A stretch of DNA of 64,000 nucleotides from Bradyrhizobium sp. LMTR 3 (GCF_001693485.1 NZ_MAXC01000023.1:310001-374000); one strand, 5' to 3'. Positions 18,500-26,847 are shown, counted from the stretch's first letter. Numbers and translations: made by a program. The notes: generated from the letters alone by a model not told the origin.

Positions 18500-19296
18500 G
18501 ACGCGGCCTTCTGTGGTGCCGTGTGTGGCGCCTTGGCATCAAGGCTGTCGAGGAACGGCAGCACCGTGTCGATGAAGGCCTGCGGCTGGTCGATGTTGAC
18601 GGCGTGGCCGGCAGCAGGGATCACCATCTTCTGCGCGCCCGGAATCTTGGCCGCCATGTAGTCGGAAGCGGCGAGGAACGGGGTGTCGTCGGCGCCGACC
18701 ACGATCAGCGACGGCACCTTGATATGGGGCAGCGATTCAATCACGCGGGCATCGCGCTGGGTCAGCATGCCGCGCGCGGCGCGCGCCAGTCCCGACGCAT
18801 CGCGATGGATGACGCCGGAGCGTTCGCGGCTGGCCGATTTCAAAACCTCCAGACCCTCGCGCTCGAAGCGATCGCCGGTATCGTACGCGCGCTTGTTCCA
18901 GACCTCGCGGGCCTCGTCCTTCTTGAAGCCCGGGCCGGTATCGATGATCAGCAGCGCGCGGACGCGGTTTGGATGGGCGCGGTAGAACGCCAGCGACATG
19001 TAGCCGCCCAGCGAAAGCCCGCCGACGATTGCGCTCTCGGTGCCGACGGCGTCAAGCAGCGCCGCCATGTCGGCAACCGTCAGCGCTTCGCTATAGGCTG
19101 CGGGATCACTGGGATAATCAGACTGGCCGTGGCCGCGCATATCCCACAACACGAGCTTGTGATGCTTCGACAAGGCCGCGATCTGGCCCTGCCACATCCC
19201 ACTGGTCGATGAATAGCCGTGGGTCAAGAGCAACGGTGGGCCGGAGCCGTGAACCTCGTAATAGATGCGGACCCCGTCGCGATCGATCGTCGGCAT
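18496..19296 (-). CDS. Alpha/beta fold hydrolase
   Basis: 266 aa from the ATG at 19296, which has AGGGAG six bases upstream; an ATG nine codons earlier lacks this. Classical alpha/beta hydrolase: oxyanion segment LLLTHGYSSTSGMW, strand/turn LVLWDMRGHGQSDYP, nucleophile elbow GGLSLGGYMSLAFY (Ser), acid in VVGADDTPFL and catalytic His in IPAAGHAVNIDQP. The sequence resembles 3-oxoadipate enol-lactonase and related esterases, but those functions cannot be separated by eye. First gene of a three-gene leftward operon with the secreted protein and the dienelactone hydrolase. Confidence 0.9.
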   Translation of the reverse strand: MPTIDRDGVRIYYEVHGSGPPLLLTHGYSSTSGMWQGQIAALSKHHKLVLWDMRGHGQSDYPSDPAAYSEALTVADMAALLDAVGTESAIVGGLSLGGYMSLAFYRAHPNRVRALLIIDTGPGFKKDEAREVWNKRAYDTGDRFEREGLEVLKSASRERSGVIHRDASGLARAARGMLTQRDARVIESLPHIKVPSLIVVGADDTPFLAASDYMAAKIPGAQKMVIPAAGHAVNIDQPQAFIDTVLPFLDSLDAKAPHTAPQKAAS

Positions 19297-19563
19297 TGCG
19301 GCTCCCTGGGAGTTCCCATGCAACTTTCGCCCATCCTAGCGCGATCCGATCGCGATTGGGAAATGCGGAAAGCGAGGGTGGTATCAGCGCATTGATAAGA
19401 CCCTTGTTCTCGTCATGCCCCGCGCATGCGGCGCATTACGAACGAGATCGCTAAAATTTTAGCGTTCACAGTAGCCTATATTCACGATGCCTCTTAAGCC
19501 CCGGGGAACTCCTTATCCGCTAGCCTCGGTTGCAAGTCATCATCGCTAGGGGTCTGGGGTTTC

Positions 19564-20661
19564 ATGACATCCGCAACCAACAAGACTTCGACCAGGCGCC
19601 GGCTGTTGCTCGCTTCGGATCGGAGCGATCAGAGCAGCGAACTCGCCAGCATTTTGCGATCGGTCGGTCAGGTCGACACCATCGCGACTTCCGACATTCC
19701 CGACGCGCCGGAACGCGATCTGGCGGGTATCGTGGTCGACATCAACCTGCGCTCCGCCGAGAGCGTACAACTGGTGCGCAACAAGCTGCGGGCCGAGGCC
19801 TATCGCGAGATGCCGCGGCTGTTCGTGCTGGCGGACGCGCTGCACCACGGATCGATGCAGGCCTGGGCGCTCGGCGCCACCGACACGATCGCGCGGCCGT
19901 TCGACGCGCTAGGCATCCTGCAGCGGATCCGCGCTGCCTTTCCGGACAGCGACGGATACGACGAGACCGATCGCGGCAAGGCCCTCAACAGGGGCGTCGA
20001 AGCGGCGCATGCCGTGATGGTCAAGATCTTCGAAAAGCTTCCGGCCGGCGTTCCCTTGAAGTTCAGCGACATCATCGAGGCCGAGAGCAAGATTCTCAAG
20101 GCTATCAAGCATTCGTCCTTGCGGGAATGGCTGACGACGGTCGGCTGCCACCACAGCGGCAGCTATCGCCATTGTCTCTTCGTCACCGGCTTTGCGGTGG
20201 CGTATGCGCAGCATCTCGGCATGCGCGACGACGACCAGCGCCGTCTCGCCCGCGCGGCGCTGCTGCACGACGTCGGCAAGGCGTTCATTCCGGTGGCGAT
20301 ACTGGACAAGCCGGGTCCGTTGACGCTGGAAGAGATGGAAGAGATGCGCCAGCATCCGCGCCGCGGCTATGACGCGCTGTCCGCGCAAGGCGGCTTCCCG
20401 CCGGAAATGCTCGATGTGGTGCTGCACCACCACGAATTTCTCGACGGCACCGGCTATCCCAACGGCCTGAGCGGCAAGGAGATCAGCGACATCGTGAGGC
20501 TGACCACGATTGTGGATATCTACGCAGCCCTCGTCGAGAAGCGCGCCTACCGGCTGCAGTTCACCCACGCCCGGGCCTACGGCATGATGGAAGAAATGGG
20601 CGACAAGCTCGACCAGCATCTGCTGCACGCCTTCCGCCCGGTGGCGTTCGGGTATTATTGA
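19564..20661 (+). CDS. HD-GYP domain response regulator (c-di-GMP phosphodiesterase)
   Basis: Predicted to hydrolyse c-di-GMP. 365 aa. The N-terminal ~130 residues form a degenerate receiver: GIVVDINLRS holds a possible phospho-acceptor Asp, but the conserved Lys is Arg (IARPF). The C-terminal HD-GYP domain has ALLHDVGKAFIP (HD) and LHHHEFLDGTGYPNGL (the HHExxDGxGYP signature), so catalysis is likely. No kinase gene adjoins it. Two GGDEF-EAL genes lie near the right end of the window. Confidence 0.92.
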   Translation: MTSATNKTSTRRRLLLASDRSDQSSELASILRSVGQVDTIATSDIPDAPERDLAGIVVDINLRSAESVQLVRNKLRAEAYREMPRLFVLADALHHGSMQAWALGATDTIARPFDALGILQRIRAAFPDSDGYDETDRGKALNRGVEAAHAVMVKIFEKLPAGVPLKFSDIIEAESKILKAIKHSSLREWLTTVGCHHSGSYRHCLFVTGFAVAYAQHLGMRDDDQRRLARAALLHDVGKAFIPVAILDKPGPLTLEEMEEMRQHPRRGYDALSAQGGFPPEMLDVVLHHHEFLDGTGYPNGLSGKEISDIVRLTTIVDIYAALVEKRAYRLQFTHARAYGMMEEMGDKLDQHLLHAFRPVAFGYY

Positions 20662-20672
20662 TTCCCTCCATC

Positions 20673-20768
20673 GTCATTCCGGGATGGTGCGTTAGCACCA
20701 GACCCGGAATCTCGAGATTCTCAGGTGCGCAATTGCGCACCATAGTTCGCTTCGCGCCCCGGAATGAC
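20673..20768 (+). repeat. Interspersed repeat family B, copy 2
   Basis: Same orientation as copy 1: GTCATTCCGGG ... AATCTCGAGATT ... GGTGCGCAATTGCGCACC ... CCCGGAATGAC. It lies between the convergent HD-GYP and acyl-CoA ligase genes. Confidence 0.9.
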
Positions 20769-20782
20769 TGCCATTCGGCATC

Positions 20783-22363
20783 TCACCCCAGCATCTTCCT
20801 TAACTCCGCCTTTGCCACCTTCTCCAGCGTCGAGCGCGGCATGTCGTCGACGAAGTGAATTTCGCGCGGGACCTTGAAGTCGGCGAGCCCGTTCCTGCAG
20901 GCGGCCATCACGGTGTCATGGAGATCCGCCGGCGCGCCCGCGACACCGGCCTGCGGAATGATGAAGACGACCGGCACTTCATCCAGCATCGGGTGCTTCT
21001 TCGCCACCACCGCGGCCTCGCGTACGCCGGGCACGACGGCGATCACCTGTTCGATCTCGGAGGCCGCGACGTTCTCGCCGCCGACCTTCAGCATGTCCTT
21101 GGTGCGATCGCCGAACCGGATGAAGCCGTTCTCGAGCAGCGTGACGCGGTCGCCGGTGATGAAATAGCCGTGCTCGTCGAAACTCTCCCGCGTGGCTTTT
21201 TCGTTGTGGAGATACTCTGAAAACAGCGACAGGCCGGGAATGCCCTTGATCAGGAGATTGCCGGTGCCGCCGACTGGTGTCGGCGTGCCGTCGTCCTCGA
21301 CGATGCGGATCTGATATTCCGGCGCCGCGCGGCCGATCGACATCGGCGTATTGGGCTGGTCGACCTCGCCGACGATGCCGTGGGTGATGGTTTCCGTCAT
21401 GCCCCACCAGCCGATCGTCTTGACGCCGAAGGCGGCAAACGGCGGCGGCTCGGATACCGCGGTGCCCCACAGCCGGAATTTGTGGCTCTTCGGAATCTCG
21501 TGTTCCAGCAGCGCCTTCATGCAGAAGGGAATTGTCGACGTCCAGGTGCAGTTGTGCTCAAGCGCCACGCTCCAGAAGCGACTGGCCGAAAAACGCGGTT
21601 GGATCACGCAGGTCGCGCCGACCCACAATGACGCCAGCATCGAATAGGCCAGCGCGTTGGTGTGAAACAGCGGCAGATAGGTCTGGTGCACGTCGCCCGC
21701 ATGCAGGTCCTCATGCGCGGCGTTGATCTTGGCGCCCCACAATGCGTTGGCATGCGTCCACAGCACTGCCTTTGGCCGCGACGTGGTGCCGGAGGTGTAT
21801 TGAACGCTGCACGGCGCGAACGGATCGGTGGCGCGGCGTGCCCGGTCGGCGCTGTCGGCGAAGAGCTGCTCAAAACTGTCGCCGCGCGGCGCGACTTGCG
21901 CCGACGTACTGCCTGCATCATGCGAGATCACGGCGATCCAGCGCAGGCCGCGGCAATTGGCCGAGATCAGTTCGGCATAGGCAGGCTGGGTGATGGCCGC
22001 GACCGCGCCGCAATGGCCGGCGAAATACTCCATCTCGGCTGCCGCCGAGCGGGTGTTTGTGGTGACCGCGACCGCGCCGAGTTCGACGCAGGCGAACCAG
22101 GCCAGCATGGCCTCGATGCAATTGTCGAGATGGATCAGCACATATTCGCCGGGCTTGACGCCGCGCTTGGCGAGGCCGGCGGAAAGCGCGCCGACGCGCT
22201 CGTGGAATTCCCCGTAAGACCACCTCCGCGCCGGCCCCTCGAACGCCGCCCAGATCAGGAATGGATGGTTGCGGCGGCTTTCGGCACGCATCCGCAGCAG
22301 CCATGGCACGTCGAGATCCGCGAACGGTCCGACAATACCTGGTGCGGCCTGTGAAAGTGGCAT
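20783..22363 (-). CDS. AMP-binding acyl-CoA synthetase (CaiC/fatty-acid CoA ligase type)
   Basis: Activates a carboxylate as acyl-adenylate, then acyl-CoA. 526 aa. ANL-family motifs in order: P-loop YTSGTTSRPKAVLW (Ser replaces the usual Gly), IGWWGMTETITHG (A5), YFITGDRVTLLENGF (A7), FGDRTKDMLKVGGENV (A8) and the C-terminal Lys region STLEKVAKAELRKM. The N-terminal RWSYGEFHERVGALSAGL is typical of CaiC-like and long-chain ligases. A single gene bounded by two family-B repeats. The substrate is unresolved. Confidence 0.9.
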   Translation of the reverse strand: MPLSQAAPGIVGPFADLDVPWLLRMRAESRRNHPFLIWAAFEGPARRWSYGEFHERVGALSAGLAKRGVKPGEYVLIHLDNCIEAMLAWFACVELGAVAVTTNTRSAAAEMEYFAGHCGAVAAITQPAYAELISANCRGLRWIAVISHDAGSTSAQVAPRGDSFEQLFADSADRARRATDPFAPCSVQYTSGTTSRPKAVLWTHANALWGAKINAAHEDLHAGDVHQTYLPLFHTNALAYSMLASLWVGATCVIQPRFSASRFWSVALEHNCTWTSTIPFCMKALLEHEIPKSHKFRLWGTAVSEPPPFAAFGVKTIGWWGMTETITHGIVGEVDQPNTPMSIGRAAPEYQIRIVEDDGTPTPVGGTGNLLIKGIPGLSLFSEYLHNEKATRESFDEHGYFITGDRVTLLENGFIRFGDRTKDMLKVGGENVAASEIEQVIAVVPGVREAAVVAKKHPMLDEVPVVFIIPQAGVAGAPADLHDTVMAACRNGLADFKVPREIHFVDDMPRSTLEKVAKAELRKMLG

Positions 22364-22449
22364 GATTCCTCCCGCGCGGCTCTACGGCCGCCTTGGTTTT
22401 TGCTTGGGAGTAGTTTTGCCATCGGATGGCGCGCCGGGCAAATCGGGCA

Positions 22450-22551
22450 GTCATTCCGGGACGATGCGAAGCATCGAACTATGGTGCGCAATTGCGCACC
22501 TGAGAATCTCGAGATTCCGGGTCTGGTGCTAGCGCACCATCCCGGAATGAC
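22450..22551 (-). repeat. Interspersed repeat family B, copy 3
   Basis: Inverted relative to copies 1 and 2, with the same GTCATTCCGGG ends and central GGTGCGCAATTGCGCACC. It lies upstream of the acyl-CoA ligase start. Confidence 0.9.
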
Positions 22552-22597
22552 GAAGGACCAATCGTCGCTTCAATGACGAAGGACCAATCGTCGCTTC
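22546..22597 (+). repeat. 26-bp perfect tandem duplication at the end of repeat B copy 3
   Basis: The unit beginning AATGACGAAGGACC and ending TCGTCGCTTC occurs at 22546-22571 and, head to tail, at 22572-22597. The first unit includes the terminal bases of the family-B element. Confidence 0.92.
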
Positions 22598-22612
22598 GTT
22601 CGCCGGAGCGCC

Positions 22613-23032
22613 TTAGCCCACATCCCCTTCATACGACGAAATCTCGATCAAGCTCCCGTCCGGATCCCGGCAATAGACCGAGCGCAGCGTGCCGCGGGCG
22701 CCTTGCTTCGCGACCGGGCCTTCCTCGATCGCGACGCCGTTGGCCTTCAGGTGCGCCACGACTTCGTCCGGCGTACTCGACGTCAGGAAACACAGATCGT
22801 CGCTGCCGGCGGTTTCGTGATCGGCCGTGAACCACTCGACCTTGTCGGCGTCGCGCGGCCGCACGTTGATCTTCTGGTTACCAAACACCAGCGAAGTCCG
22901 CGGCGTTTTGCCCGGACCGGGATCGAACACCTTGACCTCCACGCCGAGGATCTTCCGGTACCACTCGGCGGAACGCGCCACGTCCGACACATTGATGACG
23001 AGATGGTCGAGAGCGTTAACCCTGACAGACAT
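22613..23032 (-). CDS. VOC family protein (glyoxalase/dioxygenase fold)
   Basis: 139 aa, one vicinal-oxygen-chelate unit pair. The N-terminal LDHLVINVSDVARSAEWYRK supplies a metal-ligand His, and the C-terminal VYCRDPDGSLIEISSYEG supplies the Glu. VOC proteins include glyoxalase I, fosfomycin-resistance enzymes and extradiol dioxygenases; sequence alone does not decide among them. Monocistronic, downstream of repeat B copy 3. Confidence 0.88.
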   Translation of the reverse strand: MSVRVNALDHLVINVSDVARSAEWYRKILGVEVKVFDPGPGKTPRTSLVFGNQKINVRPRDADKVEWFTADHETAGSDDLCFLTSSTPDEVVAHLKANGVAIEEGPVAKQGARGTLRSVYCRDPDGSLIEISSYEGDVG

Positions 23033-23182
23033 GCCTTATCCTTTCGTCGCGGTCGGAGACGCTGCGCCCCACTGGCCGCACCCGGGTTTGTTTGTTACAA
23101 CGCGCGCCGCGTTCGGTTCAATGGAACCGCGCTTCAATAGAAACGGACCGGGCTTGAACCCCGGCCTCCAAGGAGAAGTTTT

Positions 23183-24160
23183 ATGATTTCACGCCGTACC
23201 GCGATTTGCCTGGCTGTCATCGGCCTTTCCACTGCCGCTTCGATCGGCAGCGTTTCGGCGGCGGACTATCCGACCCGGCCGGTGAAATGGGTCGTCGGAT
23301 ATCCGCCGGGCGGCGCGACCGACATCATCGCGCGGCTGATCGGTCAGCGGCTTTCCGAGCGGCTCGGCCAGCAATTCGTGATCGAGAACAAGCCCGGCGC
23401 CGGCAACAATATCGCCACCGAATCCGTCATCAACGCCGAGCCGGACGGCTATACATTGCTGCTGGTCAATCCCGCGAACTACATCAACGCCACGCTCTAC
23501 GCCAATCTGAAGTTCAACGTGGTCCGCGATCTTGCACCGATCGCGGCGTTCAATCGCGTGCCGAACGTGATGACGGTCAACAAGGACGTGCCGGCCAAGA
23601 CGGCCGCCGAGTTCATCGCCTATGTGAAGGCCAATCCCGGCAAGGTGAACCTGGCCTCGTCCGGCAACGGCACGTCCGTGCATCTATCGGGCGAAATGTT
23701 CATGGCGATGTCCGGAGCCAAGATGCAGCACGTGCCCTATCGCGGCGCCGCGCCCGCGATCACCGATCTGCTCGGTGGCCAGGTCCAACTGATCTTCGAC
23801 AACATGCCTTCCATCCTCCAGCATGTTCGTGCCGGCTCGGTGCGGGCGCTGGCCGTCACCAGCACGACGAAGTCGCCGCTGTTGCCTGATGTGCCGGTGC
23901 TTGCCGACACCATCCCGGGCTACGAGGCTAGCGCGCTGTTCGGCGTCGGTGCACCGAAGAACACGCCGAAGGAAGTCATCGCCAAGCTGAACAAGGAGAT
24001 CAACGAGATCCTCGCCGAGCCGGCGATCAAGGTCCGCCTGACCGAGCTTGGCGGCGAGCCGCTGATCGGACCGCCGGAGGTATTCGGCAAGATGATCGTG
24101 GCCGAAACCGAAAAGTGGAAGAAGGTGATCGAGGAAGCCAAGGTCGAAAAAGTGCAGTGA
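23183..24160 (+). CDS. TctC/Bug family periplasmic substrate-binding protein
   Basis: Second orphan receptor of the tripartite tricarboxylate family in the window, 325 aa. Signal peptide MISRRTAICLAVIGLSTAAS with cleavage near SVSAAD. The mature N-terminus has VVGYPPGGATDIIARLIGQR, then IENKPGAGNNIATESVINAE. The start ATG at 23183 follows CCAAGGAGAAG, a strong ribosome-binding site. No TctAB genes adjoin. The ligand is unknown. Confidence 0.93.
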   Translation: MISRRTAICLAVIGLSTAASIGSVSAADYPTRPVKWVVGYPPGGATDIIARLIGQRLSERLGQQFVIENKPGAGNNIATESVINAEPDGYTLLLVNPANYINATLYANLKFNVVRDLAPIAAFNRVPNVMTVNKDVPAKTAAEFIAYVKANPGKVNLASSGNGTSVHLSGEMFMAMSGAKMQHVPYRGAAPAITDLLGGQVQLIFDNMPSILQHVRAGSVRALAVTSTTKSPLLPDVPVLADTIPGYEASALFGVGAPKNTPKEVIAKLNKEINEILAEPAIKVRLTELGGEPLIGPPEVFGKMIVAETEKWKKVIEEAKVEKVQ

Positions 24161-24241
24161 TCTTCGTCACGGAACATAGGCGCAGCCGCGGTGTTTTATG
24201 GCAAAGGCGACGCGGCTTGCCTCATGTGAAGGAGATCGAAG

Positions 24242-24499
24242 ATGCGCAGTGCAATATTAGCGACATTGGCGCTGACGGTGGCGACAGTCGCCACGGTCGC
24301 GGGCAGTTCACCCGCGGCGGCCTATGACTATCCCTACTGCCTCCAGGGTCGGACCATCGGCATTCCTGGCGACTGCTCCTACAGCAGCTATGGTCAGTGC
24401 ATGGCATCGGCGTCGGGTCGCGGGCTCTACTGCAACGTCAATCCGCGCTTCGCCTTTGGACAACAGCAGCGGCGGATGCGGGTTTATCGGGATTATTGA
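24242..24499 (+). CDS. DUF3551 family small secreted protein
   Basis: 85 aa. Signal peptide followed by AYDYPYCLQG, then GDCSYSSYGQCMASASGRGL and YCNVNPRF: the paired-Cys pattern of DUF3551, a family abundant in Bradyrhizobium and relatives. Secreted and likely disulfide-bonded; function unknown. The ATG at 24242 follows GGAG. Single gene after the TctC protein gene. Confidence 0.85.
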   Translation: MRSAILATLALTVATVATVAGSSPAAAYDYPYCLQGRTIGIPGDCSYSSYGQCMASASGRGLYCNVNPRFAFGQQQRRMRVYRDY

Positions 24500-24616
24500 T
24501 CGCGTCTCGCAACCCTTCCGCATGATGGCCGGACGAGAGCGCTGTTCGCGCTGAGCGATCCGGCCATCGGTGTCTCTTCTTCCCGTTACTCCCGAATTCG
24601 TGATGCATACGCCGGC

Positions 24617-24659
24617 TTGACGGCGTTTTGTTTGCGTCTATACTAAACCGTATGGTTAA
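24617..24659 (+). promoter_or_regulatory. Promoter and probable operator of the ArsR block (leaderless start)
   Basis: TTGACG (24617-24622), 16-bp spacer, TATACT (24639-24644): a strong sigma-70 match. Transcription would start about 7-8 bp further on, at or next to the A of the ATG at 24652. The near-palindrome AACCGT/ATGGTT (24646-24657) covers the transcription start and start codon and is a natural autorepression site for the ArsR protein. Confidence 0.75.
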
Positions 24660-25122
24660 ATATCAAGAGGACGTTCTGGACCGCACCTTTGCCGCGCTGT
24701 CCGATCCGACGCGACGCGCGCTGCTGGCGCGGCTCGGCGACCGCGAAAGCCTGTCGGTCAGCGAACTGGCGCAACCGTTTTCGATATCACTGCCTGCGAT
24801 CATGAAGCATCTCGATGTGCTGTCGGACGCCGGCCTGATCGCCCGCGAAAAGACCGGCCGTACGGTCGCGTGCCGGCTGACCGCCAGCCCGATGGAGCAG
24901 GCGATGGACTGGCTCAACCGCTACCGGCGCTTCTGGTCCGACAATCTCGACCGCCTTGCCGCTTTTGTGGAGGAAGACCCATGGCCACCCAGTCAAGCCT
25001 TGCCAAGAAAGACCCTGCCCGCAACGCCGAACTCGCCGCGCGCCCCAGTCTCACGCTCACGCGCCGGTTCAACGCGGCGCCCGAAAAAGTCTACGCCGCG
25101 TGGGCCGACCCGGAAAAGCTAG
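24652..25122 (+). CDS. ArsR family transcriptional regulator, C-terminal tail overlapping the next gene
   Basis: Winged-helix repressor. 156 aa from the ATG at 24652; an ATG eight codons earlier lies upstream of the -10 box and is not used. The HTH core runs LDRTFAALSDPTRRALLARL to PAIMKHLDVLSDAGLIAREK. The recognisable domain ends near DRLAAFVEEDPWP (about residue 112). The remaining ~45 residues, rich in Pro, Arg, Ser and Thr, are read in another frame from the start of the SRPBCC gene, a 142-bp overlap. No metal-binding Cys box is visible, so it belongs to the ArsR/SRPBCC type, not a metal sensor. Confidence 0.9.
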   Translation: MVKYQEDVLDRTFAALSDPTRRALLARLGDRESLSVSELAQPFSISLPAIMKHLDVLSDAGLIAREKTGRTVACRLTASPMEQAMDWLNRYRRFWSDNLDRLAAFVEEDPWPPSQALPRKTLPATPNSPRAPVSRSRAGSTRRPKKSTPRGPTRKS

Positions 25123-25463
25123 TGCAATGGTTCGGGCCGACCTCCGTCGAGGAGGGCTCAGTCAAGGCCGATATCGACCTGCGCGTCGGCGGGCGCTACC
25201 GCATCAGCTTCAAGGTCGACGGCAACTATAACGAGGTCGGCGGCGTCTATCGCGAGGTCGTTCCGAACGAGCGGTTGGTGTTTAGCTGGGCATGGCATTC
25301 GACGCCGGAGCGGGAATCGCTGGTGAGCATTTCGATCAGGCCTGAAGGAAGCGGTTCGCTGCTCGTCTTCAACCACGCGCAATTCGTCGATGAGAAAGCA
25401 CGCGACAATCACCAGCGCGGCTGGACCGAATTCCTTGGCAAGCTTGAAAGCTACTTGGCCTGA
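24981..25463 (+). CDS. SRPBCC (AHSA1/START-like) domain protein
   Basis: 160 aa from the ATG at 24981, preceded by GGAGGAAG. START/Bet v1-like fold with a hydrophobic ligand cavity: LTLTRRFNAAPEKVYAAWAD at the start, DLRVGGRYRISF, then VSISIRPEGSGSLLVFNHA and the final helix HQRGWTEFLGKLESYL, as in the AHSA1 subfamily. The ligand is unknown. Its first 142 bp also encode the tail of the ArsR protein in another frame. Second gene of the ArsR block. Confidence 0.9.
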   Translation: MATQSSLAKKDPARNAELAARPSLTLTRRFNAAPEKVYAAWADPEKLVQWFGPTSVEEGSVKADIDLRVGGRYRISFKVDGNYNEVGGVYREVVPNERLVFSWAWHSTPERESLVSISIRPEGSGSLLVFNHAQFVDEKARDNHQRGWTEFLGKLESYLA

Positions 25464-25479
25464 ACACGAGGAGCCGCCC

Positions 25480-26217
25480 ATGCAACCGCATCGCGTCGTT
25501 TCCCGCGAGGAATGGATCGCCGCCCGCAAGGCACACCTTGCGCATGAGAAGGAATACACCCGAGCGCGCGAGCGTCTGAGCGAAGAACGGCGCGCGCTGC
25601 CCTGGGTCAAGGTCGAAAAGAACTACGTATTCGATGGTCCCGGCGGCAAGGTCTCGCTCGGCGACCTGTTCAAGGGGCGCAGCCAGCTCGTGGTGCAGCA
25701 TCTGATGTTCGAGCCCGACTGGAACGAGGCCTGCAAGAGCTGCTCGTTCTGGGCCGACGGGTTCGAGCGCATGATCCCGCATCTGGCCGCCCGCGACACC
25801 ACGATGGTCGCGATCTCGCGCGCGCCGCTGCAAAAGCTTACTGCATTCAAGCAGCGGATGGGCTGGACCTTCGATTGGCTGTCGTCGGGTGCAAATGAGT
25901 TCAACTACGATTACGGTGTCTCGTTCACGCCCGCGCAGCTCAAGTCAGGCGCCGCGCTCTATAATTTCGGGACCACCGCCTTCGGCGGAGAAGAGGCGCC
26001 GGGCATCAGCGTGTTCTATCGCGACGAGGCCGGAAACATCTTCCATACCTATTCCTGTTTCTCGCGCGGCCTCGACATGATGAACGCCGCCTACCACTAT
26101 CTCGACCTCACCCCGCTCGGGCGTCACGAGGAAGGCCTGCCGTATCCGATGGACTGGGTGCGACTACGTGACCAATACCAGCCGTCACAGGTTCAGGCAT
26201 CTTGTTGTCATAGCTGA
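25480..26217 (+). CDS. DUF899 family thioredoxin-fold protein
   Basis: 245 aa from the ATG at 25480, which follows GAGGAG; a frame extension to 25390 inside the SRPBCC gene is rejected. DUF899 proteins have a thioredoxin-like fold: KNYVFDGPGGKVSLGDLF, LVVQHLMFEPDWNEACKSCS (Cys-x-x-Cys) and the region TTMVAISRAPLQKLTAFKQR. The C-terminal half contains GISVFYRDEAGNIFHTYSCF and YHYLDLTPLGRHEEGL. No reaction has been established. It lies 16 bp after the SRPBCC gene in the ArsR block. Confidence 0.9.
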   Translation: MQPHRVVSREEWIAARKAHLAHEKEYTRARERLSEERRALPWVKVEKNYVFDGPGGKVSLGDLFKGRSQLVVQHLMFEPDWNEACKSCSFWADGFERMIPHLAARDTTMVAISRAPLQKLTAFKQRMGWTFDWLSSGANEFNYDYGVSFTPAQLKSGAALYNFGTTAFGGEEAPGISVFYRDEAGNIFHTYSCFSRGLDMMNAAYHYLDLTPLGRHEEGLPYPMDWVRLRDQYQPSQVQASCCHS

Positions 26218-26232
26218 ACGAGCGGTTTTCTC

Positions 26233-26334
26233 GTCATTCCGGGGCGATGCAAAGCATCGAACTATGGTGCGCAATTGCGCACCTGAGAATCTCGAGATTC
26301 CGGGTCTGGTGCTAACGCACCATCCCGGAATGAC
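26233..26334 (-). repeat. Interspersed repeat family B, copy 4
   Basis: Same orientation as copy 3 and almost identical to it. It separates the DUF899 and DUF1428 genes within what is otherwise one codirectional block. Confidence 0.9.
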
Positions 26335-26372
26335 CGAATGCGACGGCGAGAAATGTGAAGAGGAAACTTGCA

Positions 26373-26735
26373 ATGCCTTACGTCGATGGCTTCATCGTCG
26401 CCGTGCCGAAGAAAAATCTCGAGGCCTACTCCCGCCTGTCGAAGAAAGCCGGCAAGATCTGGCGCGAGTACGGCGCACTGGATTATCGCGAATGGGTCGC
26501 CGAGGACGTCAAGCTCGGCAAGGTCACGTCATTTCCGCGCGCCGTGAAGCTCAAGCCGGGCGAGACCGTCGTGTTTGCCTGGATCACCTACAAGTCGCGC
26601 GCCCAGCGCGACAAGATCAACGCCAAGGTGATGGCGGACCCGCGGCTTAGCGAAATGATGGATCCGAAATCGAAGCCGCCGTTCGACGGCAAGCGGATGA
26701 TCTATGGCGGATTCGAGAGCTTGGTGAAGGTGTAG
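26373..26735 (+). CDS. DUF1428 family protein
   Basis: 120 aa from the ATG at 26373 with AGAGGAA upstream; six extra codons to 26355 are possible but lack a ribosome-binding site. The conserved start MPYVDGFIVAVPKKNLEAY and the end KRMIYGGFESLV are typical of DUF1428, a dimeric ferredoxin-like (alpha/beta-barrel dimer) fold related to YciI and antibiotic monooxygenase-like proteins. Function unknown. Frequently found with ArsR, SRPBCC and DUF899 genes, as here. Confidence 0.88.
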   Translation: MPYVDGFIVAVPKKNLEAYSRLSKKAGKIWREYGALDYREWVAEDVKLGKVTSFPRAVKLKPGETVVFAWITYKSRAQRDKINAKVMADPRLSEMMDPKSKPPFDGKRMIYGGFESLVKV

Positions 26736-26847
26736 GCGGAGCTCCGCCTACATCAGCCATGTTCCGAGGGCACCCGGTGGAAAGCTGGGGGCCAAGCCCG
26801 GCGGTTCGTTCCGTTGTGATATAACTGTCAAACAAGCCCTTTAGGAC

